A DNA stretch of 38,117 nucleotides from an uncultured Pseudomonadales bacterium (lineage in GTDB: Bacteria; Pseudomonadota; Gammaproteobacteria; Pseudomonadales; Pseudohongiellaceae), in assembly GCA_943842505.1 (NCBI GenBank), contig CALTDI010000017.1, positions 1 to 38,117 on the forward strand, written 5' to 3'. The notes under the pieces were generated by a model. The model was given only the letters and a program-made list of their open reading frames with translations. It ran no database searches and was not told where the DNA came from. Of the stretch, positions 25,958-35,168 are shown in pieces (position 1 is the stretch's first letter; every line of letters starts with the position of its first letter). The position numbers and the translations under genes were made by a program.

Positions 25958-27741
25958 GCGATAGAGATAAAACCGCAGATATAAAGTTAGGTAAAGAAGA
26001 GAGCTGGCGGCTATACCGCAGGCTGTTCCGCTATATGTTGCCGCACCGGCTCATTTTTGGCACCGCCATGCTCGGTTATATAATTTTCTCACTAACGTCT
26101 CCTGCGGCAACCTGGTGGCTGGGTTGGACAGTGGACGCGATTACCAGCGGAGACTATGAGGCACTTCGTATTATAAGCCCTTTGGCGTTTATCGGTTTGG
26201 CTGCAGTGCGTGGTGCGGGCGGGTTCATGGGCAGCTACTTTCTGGCCAGCATTTCCAACCATGTCGTACATAAGCTGCGCTGCGAATTGATCGATCGCCT
26301 CATCCGCCTGCCATCGAGTTATTTCGACAAGAATTCCTCTGGGCGTCTCGTGTCCAAACTTACCTATGATGTTCTGCAGATTACCGGTGCTGCTAGTAAT
26401 GCTGTGGCTGTTGCGGTGCGTGAAGGCTTCACGGTAATTGGCTTGCTGGCCTACCTGATGTATATGGACTGGAAGCTTAGTCTCACTTTCCTGATTATTG
26501 CCCCGGTAGTAGGCAAGGTAGTATCCATAGCGTCGAAGAAGTTTCGGCGTTACAGCACGCAGATGCAGGACTCGATGGGTGATGTGACTCAGATAACGAA
26601 TGAGACTATAAAAGGCTATCGTGTAATACGTACCTTTAATGCGGAAGATTATGTCAGTACCCGCCTGTCCGAGGCGAGTGAACAAAACCGAAAACAGAAC
26701 ATGAAAATGGTGTTGACCCGCAGCGCAAGCACGCCAATCATCCAGCTGATCGTGAGTACGGCGATAGCGATCCTGGTCTGGTTTGCGATGTCCCCCGATT
26801 TCTTTGCCACTAACACGCCAGGTGATTTTGTGGCCTTTCTCAGCGCGGCAGGATTGCTCGCCAAACCTATAAGACAACTAACCCAGATCAACGCAGTAAT
26901 ACAGCGTGGCCTCTCTGCCGCCGCGAGTATCTTCGAATTACTGGATGAGGACATGGAGCGCGATACAGGCACTGCGCAGTTGCTCAGGGCTGAGGGTAGA
27001 GTCGTCTTTAAAGATGTTAGCTTCGCCTATCAAGATGGTACGCAGACACTGGACGGTATCAACTTCACTGCGGAACCCGGACAGACTATTGCACTTGTAG
27101 GAAAATCCGGCAGTGGCAAATCCAGTCTCGTCAGTCTTATCACAAGATTCTATGACTTTCAGCAGGGTGAAATCACCCTCGACGGCGTGCCGCTTAAAGA
27201 CTTGAAGCTGGAGAGTCTGCGCGAGAATATTTCCCTCGTTTCGCAGCAGGTCGTGCTATTCAATGGAACGATAGAAGAGAACATCTCCTATGGCGACGAT
27301 GTGGTCGATCACGAGAAGGTGCGCAAGGCGGCTAGCGATGCCCATGCCATGGAATTTATCGATGAGTTACCCGAGGGTATGGACACACAAGTAGGCGATG
27401 ACGCCGTGTTACTGTCTGGTGGTCAGCGGCAGCGAATTGCTATCGCGCGCGCACTGTTAAAGGATGCGCCAATCCTGATATTCGACGAGGCCACGTCTGC
27501 GCTCGACTCCGAGTCGGAGACGCGTATACAAGAAGCGCTGGATACCCTGCGACGAGGCCGGACAACGTTTGTGATTGCTCATAGGTTGTCGACTATCGAA
27601 AAGGCAGACTTAATACTGGTTATGGATAAAGGCAAAATCATAGAGTCTGGAACTCACGAGGAATTACTTGCCAAGCAAGCAATTTACTCAAGACTTCACG
27701 CAAATCAGTTTTCGGAGAAAGCTGCGGCATCGGCAGAATGA
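25954..27741 (+). CDS. msbA: Lipid A export ABC transporter MsbA
   Basis: A homodimeric ABC exporter that flips lipid A-core across the inner membrane. It has 595 residues. The six-helix membrane domain (about 25-320) contains RLPSSYFDKNSSGRLVSKLT, typical of MsbA. The ATPase domain (about 340-580) has Walker A GKSGSGKSS (about 383), the Q-loop SLVSQQVVLFNGT, signature LSGGQRQRIAIARAL (about 487), Walker B ILIFDEATSALD and the AHRLSTI switch. The ATG at 25954 overlaps exbD by 4 bases and its stop overlaps lpxK by 4 bases. The lpxK linkage supports lipid A as the substrate. Confidence 0.95.
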   Translation: MSDRDKTADIKLGKEESWRLYRRLFRYMLPHRLIFGTAMLGYIIFSLTSPAATWWLGWTVDAITSGDYEALRIISPLAFIGLAAVRGAGGFMGSYFLASISNHVVHKLRCELIDRLIRLPSSYFDKNSSGRLVSKLTYDVLQITGAASNAVAVAVREGFTVIGLLAYLMYMDWKLSLTFLIIAPVVGKVVSIASKKFRRYSTQMQDSMGDVTQITNETIKGYRVIRTFNAEDYVSTRLSEASEQNRKQNMKMVLTRSASTPIIQLIVSTAIAILVWFAMSPDFFATNTPGDFVAFLSAAGLLAKPIRQLTQINAVIQRGLSAAASIFELLDEDMERDTGTAQLLRAEGRVVFKDVSFAYQDGTQTLDGINFTAEPGQTIALVGKSGSGKSSLVSLITRFYDFQQGEITLDGVPLKDLKLESLRENISLVSQQVVLFNGTIEENISYGDDVVDHEKVRKAASDAHAMEFIDELPEGMDTQVGDDAVLLSGGQRQRIAIARALLKDAPILIFDEATSALDSESETRIQEALDTLRRGRTTFVIAHRLSTIEKADLILVMDKGKIIESGTHEELLAKQAIYSRLHANQFSEKAAASAE

Positions 27742-28760
27742 CTTTTCTAGAAAGAGCTTGGCACAAAAGAGCAGGGTGGTTGATTTTGTTATGGCCAATA
27801 TCGTTGCTATTTCAAGGAGTCACCAAGCTTCGCCGCTCGCATCAACAAAGCAAGCAGCGCCCAGGCTATCTCGAAGTTCCGGTTATTGTCATTGGTAATA
27901 TCTCCCTGGGCGGCACTGGCAAGACCCCGCTACTAATCAGTCTCGCCCAAGAGCTGCAGTCGCGTGGATTCAAGCCGGGAATTATCAGTCGTGGTTATGG
28001 CGGTGAGGCCGCCAGCTATCCGCTTCGCGTCGACCAGAACTCCAACGTGGCCGAGGCCGGTGATGAGGCTTTTCTGATCGCGGAGAAGACCGGATGCCCG
28101 GTCTACGTAGATTCAGATCGAAGCGCTGCACTGCGCGGCTTGGTTGAGGCTGAAGACGTCGATGTAGTGCTCAGCGATGATGGTCTTCAACATTATAAGT
28201 TATACCGTGACCTGGAGATCGTGGTTGTCGATGGCCAGCGCCTATTCTCCAATGGTTTTTGCTTGCCCGCCGGACCCTTAAGAGAATCGGTTAATAGATT
28301 GGATGAGGTCGACTATATAGTCATCAATGGCGAGGCTAGTGATGAAATTTCGCAGATACCTCATTTGGCCGAGGCGAGTGCGATGCAGTTGCACCCGCGC
28401 TATCTCGTCAATCAGGTCAGCGCAGAGAAGCGTCTTTTTTCTGGTGCCCCGTTTAATATGGGCAACAAGTTGCAGGCAGTTTCTGCTCTCGGCAATCCTC
28501 AGAGGTTCTATGCTCTGTTAGAACGCTTGCCCTATCAATTAGAAACATTCAGTTTTCCCGATCATCACAAGTTCACCATCATGGATTTTGAACAGAAAGA
28601 CATCGATGAGCATCAACCTGTCGTAATGACAGAGAAGGATGCGGTAAAATGCCGACAGTTCGCCAAGAGCAATTTTTGGACTCTATCGGTAGAAGTAAGT
28701 CTCGAGAGTAAATTTGTAGAGTGTCTCATTGAAGATATTCGCAAAGCCTCCACTCTTTAG
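27738..28760 (+). CDS. lpxK: Tetraacyldisaccharide 4'-kinase LpxK
   Basis: The inner-membrane-associated kinase that adds the 4'-phosphate to the lipid A disaccharide. It has 340 residues. An N-terminal hydrophobic helix (about 12-30) is followed by the P-loop VIGNISLGGTGKTPL, then GIISRGYGG, DEAFLIAEKTGCPVYVD, VVLSDDGLQHYKL and the C-terminal FPDHHKFT and TEKDAVKC. The ATG at 27738 overlaps the msbA stop (ATGA), matching the classical msbA-lpxK operon. Confidence 0.96.
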   Translation: MTFLERAWHKRAGWLILLWPISLLFQGVTKLRRSHQQSKQRPGYLEVPVIVIGNISLGGTGKTPLLISLAQELQSRGFKPGIISRGYGGEAASYPLRVDQNSNVAEAGDEAFLIAEKTGCPVYVDSDRSAALRGLVEAEDVDVVLSDDGLQHYKLYRDLEIVVVDGQRLFSNGFCLPAGPLRESVNRLDEVDYIVINGEASDEISQIPHLAEASAMQLHPRYLVNQVSAEKRLFSGAPFNMGNKLQAVSALGNPQRFYALLERLPYQLETFSFPDHHKFTIMDFEQKDIDEHQPVVMTEKDAVKCRQFAKSNFWTLSVEVSLESKFVECLIEDIRKASTL

Positions 28761-28832
28761 AAACAATCCCTTAGACTAAAAACTGTAGCTTGTTTGTTAT
28801 CTTCGCTCCGTCAAGGAGACGGGAGTATTTTT

Positions 28833-29024
28833 ATGCTCGACCAAAAACTATTAAGTATCCTCGCTTGTCCTGTATGCAAGGGTGAGCTGCACTACGATCG
28901 CGAAGCGAAGGAATTGATCTGCTTGCCAGATGCGATGGCATTTCCGGTAAGAGACGATGTGCCGGTGATGTTAAGCAATGAGGCGAGAGAACTTACCTTA
29001 GAAGAGAGTGAGAAATATCGATGA
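28833..29024 (+). CDS. ycaR: Trm112-like zinc-ribbon protein (YcaR family)
   Basis: A 63-residue protein, MLDQKLLSILACPVCKGEL onwards, with C-x2-C and a further Cys, typical of the bacterial Trm112-like/UPF0434 family. In other organisms Trm112 activates methyltransferases; the bacterial role is unclear. The ATG at 28833 was chosen because the family begins here and GGGAG lies 7 bases upstream; an earlier frame start at 28794 adds 13 atypical residues. Its stop overlaps kdsB (ATGA). The lpxK-ycaR-kdsB order is widely conserved. Confidence 0.93.
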   Translation: MLDQKLLSILACPVCKGELHYDREAKELICLPDAMAFPVRDDVPVMLSNEARELTLEESEKYR

Positions 29025-29761
29025 GTTTCAGTGTCGTCATTCCTGCTCGCTTTGCTGCGACACGATTGCCGGGTAAGCCGCTACTGGATATAGCCGGTAA
29101 ACCGATGTTACAGCGTACTTATGAGCAGGCGCTTGCGAGCAGAGCGGACAGGGTTGTTATTGCTACCGACGATGAGCGTATCGAGGAAGTGGCTCAGGGG
29201 TTTGGTGCGACGGTATGCATGACGAAGAGCAGCCACGTGTCTGGTACCGATCGCATTCAGGAGGTCAGTTGCCAGCTAGGTATGAGCGAGTCAGACCTGG
29301 TGGTCAATGTGCAGGCAGATGAGCCGCTTATTCCTCCTAGTGTAATCAATCAGGTAGCGGATAATCTTAAACAAGATTCTGAGGTTGGTATCGCGACCTT
29401 ATGCGAGACGATCACGTCGCAGGAAGAGATAGTCGATTCGAATAGCGTGAAGGTGGTTTTCGACCACCGCTGTCATGCGCTGTATTTTAGTCGTGCCACG
29501 ATTCCCTGGCAGGGCAGCGCGTCGGCTAAGAACTGTTACCGGCATATAGGCATCTATGCTTACCGAGTTGCGGTGCTAAACCAATTTGTTGAGTGGCCTG
29601 TGTGTGAGCTTGAGGTCACCGAGAAGCTTGAGCAGCTTCGCGCTCTGTACAATGGTGTTGGCATTCATGTCGCCGTTTCCAGTGAGAGTATTCCTCCCGG
29701 TGTTGATACTGAGAGGGACTTGGAGTTGGTGCGCGCCCATCTCAAAGCCTCCAAGGCATAG
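29021..29761 (+). CDS. kdsB: CMP-Kdo synthetase KdsB
   Basis: 3-deoxy-manno-octulosonate cytidylyltransferase, which activates Kdo with CTP for attachment to lipid A. It has 246 residues, normal for the family. The nucleotidyltransferase fold starts SFSVVIPARFAATRLPGKPL, and LVVNVQADEPLIPP holds the metal-binding Asp. YRHIGIYAYRV and the C-terminal ELEVTEKLEQLRALYNG, PPGVDTERDLE are typical. The ATG at 29021 overlaps the ycaR stop. Confidence 0.97.
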   Translation: MSFSVVIPARFAATRLPGKPLLDIAGKPMLQRTYEQALASRADRVVIATDDERIEEVAQGFGATVCMTKSSHVSGTDRIQEVSCQLGMSESDLVVNVQADEPLIPPSVINQVADNLKQDSEVGIATLCETITSQEEIVDSNSVKVVFDHRCHALYFSRATIPWQGSASAKNCYRHIGIYAYRVAVLNQFVEWPVCELEVTEKLEQLRALYNGVGIHVAVSSESIPPGVDTERDLELVRAHLKASKA

Positions 29762-29805
29762 GCTGCGCTCAATTGACGCTATCTTCTGCAACAGGCCCTA
29801 TAGCG

Positions 29806-30306
29806 GTGACTCCCAAGATTAGAGTCTTGATGGTATGTCTGGGCAATATATGTCGTTCGCCGACGGCCCATGGCGTACTGGAAAAAATGATAGAAAATAG
29901 AGCCTTAAGTAGGGATATTGAAGTTGACTCTGCGGGCACTAGCACCTATCACATTGGTGAGCGCCCAGACTCCAGGTCAATCAGGGCAGCCGCGCAAAGA
30001 GGCTATAAGCTAGACGATCAGCTTGCCAGACAGGTCAGCATCAGTGATTTTCACGACTTCGATTATATTCTGGCCATAGATCAGGATAATTTGTTTCATC
30101 TACAGCAATTGAAGCCAGAGCACAGCAAGGCCAAAGTGCAGCTATTTCTTGCCTATTCCAATGGAATTGATCGTTCGGTACCGGATCCTTACTTTGGCGG
30201 CGGCGAGCAGGGCTTTGAGAAGGTCTTGGACCTTGCGGAGGATGCTTGCCGTTGCTTACTTGGTCAGCTGGAGCAAGATCTGAAACAATTTAAAGGGATG
30301 GAGTAA
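29806..30306 (+). CDS. Low-molecular-weight protein tyrosine phosphatase
   Basis: A cytoplasmic phosphatase of the LMW-PTP/arsenate-reductase fold. The P-loop VCLGNICRSP carries C-x5-R-S with the nucleophilic Cys, and VPDPYFGG carries the general-acid Asp. GTV-type ends are lacking, but SAGTSTYHIGERPDSR is typical. From GTG at 29806 it has 166 residues and begins four residues before the P-loop strand, as in Pseudomonas PtpA; the frame also allows TTG at 29773. Neither start has a clear ribosome site. It lies between kdsB and murB, as in Pseudomonas. Its target is unknown; exopolysaccharide kinases are targets in other species. Confidence 0.88.
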   Translation: MTPKIRVLMVCLGNICRSPTAHGVLEKMIENRALSRDIEVDSAGTSTYHIGERPDSRSIRAAAQRGYKLDDQLARQVSISDFHDFDYILAIDQDNLFHLQQLKPEHSKAKVQLFLAYSNGIDRSVPDPYFGGGEQGFEKVLDLAEDACRCLLGQLEQDLKQFKGME

Positions 30307-30308
30307 CG

Positions 30309-31316
30309 GTGGTTTTCAAGATTCAGGAGCAGGTCGACCTAAGCCCCTATAACAGCTTTGGTGTTAGCCAGAAGGCTGCGTATCTTGCCGATATTCAAGA
30401 TGCCGCAGATCTGCGCGAAGCGCGTGAGTTTGCTGGCTCCAAGCGCCTGCCAATCCTGATTCTGGGGCAGGGTAGCAATACTCTGTTTATCAAGGATTTC
30501 CCGGGGCTCATCCTGCACATGAATACCCGGGGTAGGGAGATTCTGCCCGGCGCGGGCATGCTTCGGGCCGCGGCGGGCGAAAATTGGCACGAACTGGTAA
30601 AGTTTTGCTTGCAGAACTCCTTGTATGGTATTGAAAATTTAGCACTTATACCCGGTACTGTTGGTGCAGCACCGATTCAGAATATAGGTGCCTACGGGGT
30701 AGAGCTAGAGCAATTTTTTGTCGAGTTGGAGGCCTTTGAGCTAAAAACCGGTGAGCTGCGGCATATGAGTAAAGCCGATTGCGAATTCGCTTATCGCGAC
30801 AGTATCTTCAAGCAGGACCCAGGGCAGAAATTAGTGGTGCTCTCGGTGACTCTGCAACTGTGTGCAGAGCCTACGCCACAGTTGGGCTATGCCGGGCTGC
30901 AAGAGGCGCTGCAGGGCGAGGAGGCCACACCGCAGCGTGTGTTCGATGCTGTGTGTGCAATCCGCAAGAGTAAGCTGCCGGACCCGGAGTTAATTGGCAA
31001 CGCGGGTAGCTTCTTCAAGAATCCAGTCGTATCGCGTACCAAGCTGCTTAAGCTGCGCGAGTCGTATCCTGACCTACCGGCTTGGGATACCGATGACCCC
31101 GACCTGGTCAAGCTTCCAGCGGCCTGGCTGTTAGACAAGAAGGGTTGGAAAGGTAAAACCCGAGGTGGGGCTGCGGTGCACGAGGATCATGCCCTGGTAT
31201 TGGTGAACACGGCCGGAGCGACTGGTGAAGACATCCTGCTGCTCGCTCAGGACATGAGCAGCTCGATACTACAGAGTTTCGGTATAGCCCTGCAGACCGA
31301 GGTTCGCATCGCTTAG
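30309..31316 (+). CDS. murB: UDP-N-acetylenolpyruvoylglucosamine reductase MurB
   Basis: An FAD enzyme that reduces UDP-GlcNAc-enolpyruvate to UDP-MurNAc in peptidoglycan synthesis. The 335-residue protein is the type I (E. coli-like) form. NSFGV, ILGQGSNTLF, LALIPGTVGAAPIQNIGAYGVE, CEFAYRDSIFK and GNAGSFFKNPVV (catalytic Ser) are present, and AVHEDHALVLVN near the end carries the catalytic Glu region. The start is GTG at 30309, with GGAG overlapping the end of the phosphatase gene. It is the last gene of the envelope block. Confidence 0.97.
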   Translation: MVFKIQEQVDLSPYNSFGVSQKAAYLADIQDAADLREAREFAGSKRLPILILGQGSNTLFIKDFPGLILHMNTRGREILPGAGMLRAAAGENWHELVKFCLQNSLYGIENLALIPGTVGAAPIQNIGAYGVELEQFFVELEAFELKTGELRHMSKADCEFAYRDSIFKQDPGQKLVVLSVTLQLCAEPTPQLGYAGLQEALQGEEATPQRVFDAVCAIRKSKLPDPELIGNAGSFFKNPVVSRTKLLKLRESYPDLPAWDTDDPDLVKLPAAWLLDKKGWKGKTRGGAAVHEDHALVLVNTAGATGEDILLLAQDMSSSILQSFGIALQTEVRIA

Positions 31317-31526
31317 CACTGCCCCAGAGTTTCGAAAAACGTTAATCCGAAAACCCCCATTTGCAGCCTCAAACCGCAGAAGTGTGACCCAGTTCCCGTT
31401 TCCTGGCCTTCAATTTGTGCCCTCTATCACACTATGCTACTAATCCGACCTGTCAGGAATTTTGTGGGAATGCGCTCTAGTCTGTGGGGCTTTCCGTGAC
31501 TCGAATCCCTTTGAAGGAATAAAATC

Positions 31527-32282
31527 GTGCAAAACACGTTTCAAAATAAAATATCTGTTCTGTTAGTTGATGATCATGAGCTAGTTCGCGAGGGTATAGC
31601 TCGCTTGCTGAACGATACACCAGATATGGTCGTGCTTGGGCAGCTAAGCAGTGGCGAGGAAGTTTTAGAATATATTTCACAATTAGAGTCTAAAACACTG
31701 AATTCAGACGATAAAAATTATTCTTCAAGCGATCAGATGCCCGATATAATCTTGTTGGATGCGCGTATGCCAGGGCTTGGCGGTATCGAGGCGACGAGAG
31801 ATATCCTGAAGTTGTCGCCGGATTGCAAGATCGTGGCCATGTCCAGCGTGGCTTCCGGTGTTATCCCTTCGCAGATGCTGCGCTCCGGCGCGCGGGGCTT
31901 TATTACTAAGAGCGTGTCTGTGGAGGAGTTGCTGAAGGCGGTTCGCGCAGTCAACGCAGGGGATCATTATGTTACGCCTAGCGTTGCCACTCGTCTCGCC
32001 GTAGATCCATTTGGTGACGACGGCGGTGCTGGCCTGTTCGACAAGCTATCGCGCAGGGAGCTACAGATTGCGCAGATGCTGACGGATGGCAAGAAGGTGA
32101 GCCAGATCTCGACTTACCTGGCCCTCAGCCCTAAGACTGTCTACAGCTACCGCTATCGTATTTTTGAGAAGCTAGGCATCCGCAGCGACGTTGAGCTCAC
32201 CATACTGGCCGTTAAGCATGGTCTGGCTGACGATACCCGTGAGTATGACGAACTGCCAAACCTCAGCCTAATAGCTAGCTAA
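31527..32282 (+). CDS. uvrY: Response regulator of the GacA/UvrY family with an inserted segment
   Basis: A LuxR-type response regulator that, when phosphorylated by a BarA/GacS kinase, activates CsrA-sequestering small RNAs. It has 251 residues versus about 214-218 usually. The receiver domain has the acidic pair Asp15-Asp16, phosphoacceptor Asp78 (ILLDARMPG) and Lys128 (GFITKSVS). Spacing from the acidic pair to the phosphoacceptor is about 17 residues longer than usual because of a Ser/Asp/Asn-rich insertion at about 52-70, AT-rich in DNA. The C-terminal helix-turn-helix (LSRRELQIAQML, SPKTVYSYRYRIFEKLG) is normal, with a 15-residue extra tail. The start is GTG at 31527, AAGGA 8 bases upstream. 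The uvrC linkage is classical. Confidence 0.9.
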   Translation: MQNTFQNKISVLLVDDHELVREGIARLLNDTPDMVVLGQLSSGEEVLEYISQLESKTLNSDDKNYSSSDQMPDIILLDARMPGLGGIEATRDILKLSPDCKIVAMSSVASGVIPSQMLRSGARGFITKSVSVEELLKAVRAVNAGDHYVTPSVATRLAVDPFGDDGGAGLFDKLSRRELQIAQMLTDGKKVSQISTYLALSPKTVYSYRYRIFEKLGIRSDVELTILAVKHGLADDTREYDELPNLSLIAS

Positions 32283-32415
32283 TTCAGTTAAATACTCAGC
32301 ATTGTTACTGATTGCCCGCGTAAGATGAGTCTCGCAGTTGAGACTGCGGGCGGCATCGGCTAATCTCCACTCAATCTACCGCCAATGCAGCTGCCCACGC
32401 AGTAATAGCAGGATC

Positions 32416-34263
32416 ATGTCCGCAGACGTCAGCTCCCAATTCGATCATAAGCACTTCCTTTCGCATTTAAGCAGCCGTCCAGGCGTCTATCGCATGCTGA
32501 ACGAGGCCGGTGATGTGATCTATGTTGGCAAGGCGCGTAACCTGAAGAACAGGGTGGGCAGCTATTTCCGCGCCTCTGGCCTAACCAGCAAGACGCTGGC
32601 CATGGTCAACAAGATCCGGAATATCGAGATCACCGTGACTAATACCGAGACAGAGGCGTTGCTGCTAGAGCAGACGCTGATAAAGTCTCACAGGCCTACT
32701 TACAATATTCAGCTGCGCGATGATAAATCCTACCCCTATATCTTGCTAACCAGCGGTGATAGTTACCCAAGGCTGGGTTTCTACCGCGGTAGCCGCAAGC
32801 GTTCCGGGCGCTTTTTCGGCCCCTATCCCAGCGCGAACGCAACCAGAGAAACTCTTCAGGTATTACAAAAGGTATTTAAGGTAAGACAATGTCAGGACAG
32901 CTATTTTAATAATAGATCAAGGCCCTGTCTGCAGTATCAGATTGAACGTTGCACGGCACCGTGTGTTAAGGCTATCAGTCCCCAGGACTATGCCAAAGAC
33001 GTGCATTATTCGACTCTCTTCCTGCAGGGCAAGAGTGACGCGCTCACTAAGGAGCTAACGTCTAACATGGAGGCCGCTGCAGAGAAGGAGGATTTCGAGC
33101 GAGCAGCGGTGATAAGAGACCAAATACTTGGCCTGCGGCGCATGCAGGAGGATCAGATCGTCGCCAACCAGGGCGATGATGCCGATATTGTGGCCGCCGA
33201 GATAATGCAGTCCTATGTCTGTGTCCATGTAATCTATGTGCGAGCGGGTCGCATCATCGGTAGCAAGAACTTCTATCCGCGCTTCAAGCTGGCTAACGAT
33301 GTGGGTGAATTGCTATCGGCCTTCGTCTCACAATCCTATCTTGGTGATGACAAGGCGGCGAGTATCCCTGCCGAGATCATCGTGCCCACCGTGCTGGACG
33401 ACGGGGAGGGGCTGCGTGAGGCTTTGGCCTATGTGGCTGGGCGCAAGATAAAGCTTTCTATGCGAGTACGTGGACATAGAGCCAAATGGCTACAACTAGC
33501 CGTGACTAATGCCCGCGAGTCACTGCAGGCCTACGTGAGTAATAAGCAAAATATATATAAGCGTTTTCAACAGTTACAAGACTCTCTTAAACTGGAATCT
33601 ATGCCGAGCCGTATAGAGTGTTTCGATATCAGCCACACATCGGGTGAGGGCACCGTTGGCTCCTGCGTCGTCTTCGATGAGAGCGGCGCGCTGAAGAGCG
33701 ATTATAGGCGTTTCAATATTAAGGGGATTACCGCCGGAGACGATTACGCTGCCATGGAGCAGGTGCTAGACCGCCGTTTTACGAGGCTTGCCAAGGGGGA
33801 GGCGAAGATTCCAGATATCTTGCTTATCGATGGTGGCAAAGGTCAGCTCACTCAGGCAAAGAAGGTTATGGAGAAGTTTCAGTTGCCCGAGATTCAACTG
33901 TTGGGCATCGCTAAGGGCATAAGCCGGCGTGCAGGGCAGGAGACGCTGTTCTTGGTGCGAGGTGATCGCTTTAAGGAAGTTGCCATTCCGACGGAGTCGG
34001 GTGCGCTCCATCTGCTGCAGCAGGTTAGGGACGAGGCACATCGTTTTGCCATTACTGGCCACAGGGCACGCCGCGCCAAGGCCCGCAAGCAGTCTGCGCT
34101 GGAGGAAATCCCAGGGCTGGGGCCAAAGCGCAGGCGCGAGTTATTGCGCTATTTTGGTGGGCAGCAAGAGGTGCATAAGGCGAGCGAAGCGGAGATCGCA
34201 AAAGTTACTGGGATTAGTAAGAGATTGGCCGAAAACATATATGAACATCTACATAACAGTTGA
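32416..34263 (+). CDS. uvrC: UvrABC nucleotide excision repair endonuclease subunit C
   Basis: Makes the dual incisions around bulky DNA lesions. It has 615 residues (E. coli 610). The N-terminal GIY-YIG domain (RPGVYRMLNEAGDVIYVGKARN) makes the 3' cut. CLQYQIERCTAPC and the UVR domain (EKEDFERAAVIRDQI) follow. The RNase H-like domain with IECFDISHTSGEG and DILLIDGGKGQL makes the 5' cut. The C-terminal helix-hairpin-helix pair (EIPGLGPKRRRELLRYFG, then VTGISKRLAENIYEHL) binds DNA. The ATG at 32416 was chosen because the family begins MSxxF; a TTG at 32338 would add 26 unmatched residues. It lies between the GacA-type regulator and pgsA, as in other gammaproteobacteria. Confidence 0.96.
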   Translation: MSADVSSQFDHKHFLSHLSSRPGVYRMLNEAGDVIYVGKARNLKNRVGSYFRASGLTSKTLAMVNKIRNIEITVTNTETEALLLEQTLIKSHRPTYNIQLRDDKSYPYILLTSGDSYPRLGFYRGSRKRSGRFFGPYPSANATRETLQVLQKVFKVRQCQDSYFNNRSRPCLQYQIERCTAPCVKAISPQDYAKDVHYSTLFLQGKSDALTKELTSNMEAAAEKEDFERAAVIRDQILGLRRMQEDQIVANQGDDADIVAAEIMQSYVCVHVIYVRAGRIIGSKNFYPRFKLANDVGELLSAFVSQSYLGDDKAASIPAEIIVPTVLDDGEGLREALAYVAGRKIKLSMRVRGHRAKWLQLAVTNARESLQAYVSNKQNIYKRFQQLQDSLKLESMPSRIECFDISHTSGEGTVGSCVVFDESGALKSDYRRFNIKGITAGDDYAAMEQVLDRRFTRLAKGEAKIPDILLIDGGKGQLTQAKKVMEKFQLPEIQLLGIAKGISRRAGQETLFLVRGDRFKEVAIPTESGALHLLQQVRDEAHRFAITGHRARRAKARKQSALEEIPGLGPKRRRELLRYFGGQQEVHKASEAEIAKVTGISKRLAENIYEHLHNS

Positions 34264-34403
34264 TCCCGCTAAATTGAAGACTCCCTAAAATTTGAGGATG
34301 TTAGCTCTTAGTTACATCGCTTTTAGAATACAACACTCTGTAAATAAACAATAAATATTTTGATTTTATCGAGAGATGAAGGAATGAAGGGCAGTAAACT
34401 ATT

Positions 34404-34953
34404 ATGAACTGGGCAAACATTGCTACGATAAGTCGCGTCTTGCTCATTCCGGTTGTGATCTATTGTTATCACCTGAATACCGAATTTAGCCATCTGCTAG
34501 CGGCTATCCTCTTCACTGTCGCGAGCCTGACTGATTGGCTAGATGGCTATCTCGCCAGAAAGCTCAATCAGTCGTCTGAATTTGGCGCGTTCTGGACCCC
34601 GTGGCCGACAAGTTGCTGGTCGCTATCATGATGATCATGTTGGTCTCGGTCTACCCAACCCTGTTGCTAGCCGCCGGGATTATTATCGCCCGGGAGATGC
34701 TGGTATCTGCGCTGCGTGAATGGATGGCAACTAAGGGGATGCGCGACAAGGTTGCCGTGGCATTTTCCGGCAAGCTCAAAACCACGGTTCAGATGCTGGC
34801 TATCATTACCCTGTTGTTAGCAAACCCGGCTCTGCCCGAGTGGGTGCTGATGCTCGGTTATGGCCTGATTTATCTGGCTGCAGCTGCTAAGCGTATAGCT
34901 CAATGACGCAGTATTTTAGAGCGGCATGGAGTGAACTGCAGTCAAAGTCATAA
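34404..34953 (+). pseudogene. pgsA: Phosphatidylglycerophosphate synthase PgsA, interrupted by two frameshifts
   Basis: PgsA makes phosphatidylglycerol-phosphate from CDP-diacylglycerol and is normally essential. The first frame (MNWANIATISRVLL...) carries SLTDWLDGYLARKLNQSSEFGAF of the CDP-alcohol transferase motif, then goes out of frame near 34591. Adding one base restores DPVADKLLV, the last two Asp of the motif, in the next frame. That frame runs through AREMLVSALREWMA to LIYLAAAAKRIAQ and stops at 34906. A second shift near 34888 leads to MTQYFRAAWSELQSKS, stopping at 34953, a plausible family C-terminus. The repaired product would be about 183 residues (E. coli 182). Sequencing error or a recent pseudogene are both possible. 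It is followed by tRNA-Gly as in E. coli. Confidence 0.88.
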
Positions 34954-34980
34954 GAATTGCCCTATACAGGCGAGTTCAGC

Positions 34981-35008
34981 TTGACTTGGGGCACTTAGGC
35001 ATTAGAAT
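34981..35008 (+). promoter_or_regulatory. Candidate promoter for tRNA-Gly
   Basis: TTGACT (34981-34986) and TAGAAT (35003-35008) are separated by 16 bases, followed by a G+C-rich GCGCC discriminator as in stable-RNA promoters. The predicted start is about 78 bases before the mature tRNA. Confidence 0.6.
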
Positions 35009-35092
35009 AAGCGCCTCTTTCGGGTAGCGGTCCCAGTCAAGCGTATTTCCTAGCTTCGCAGGCCATACTCAAAAGTGTTTACACCTCAAAGC

Positions 35093-35168
<76 letters not shown>

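Noticed and set aside
26092..26877. 261-codon minus-strand open frame opposite msbA
   Set aside because: A shadow frame with unusual Gln/His/Arg-rich composition; msbA is unambiguous on the other strand.
31317..31526. Promoter for the GacA/UvrY-type gene (TTGTGC...TACTAA near 31420-31445)
   Set aside because: The -10 match is poor (3 of 6) and no operator was recognised, so it is not listed as a feature.
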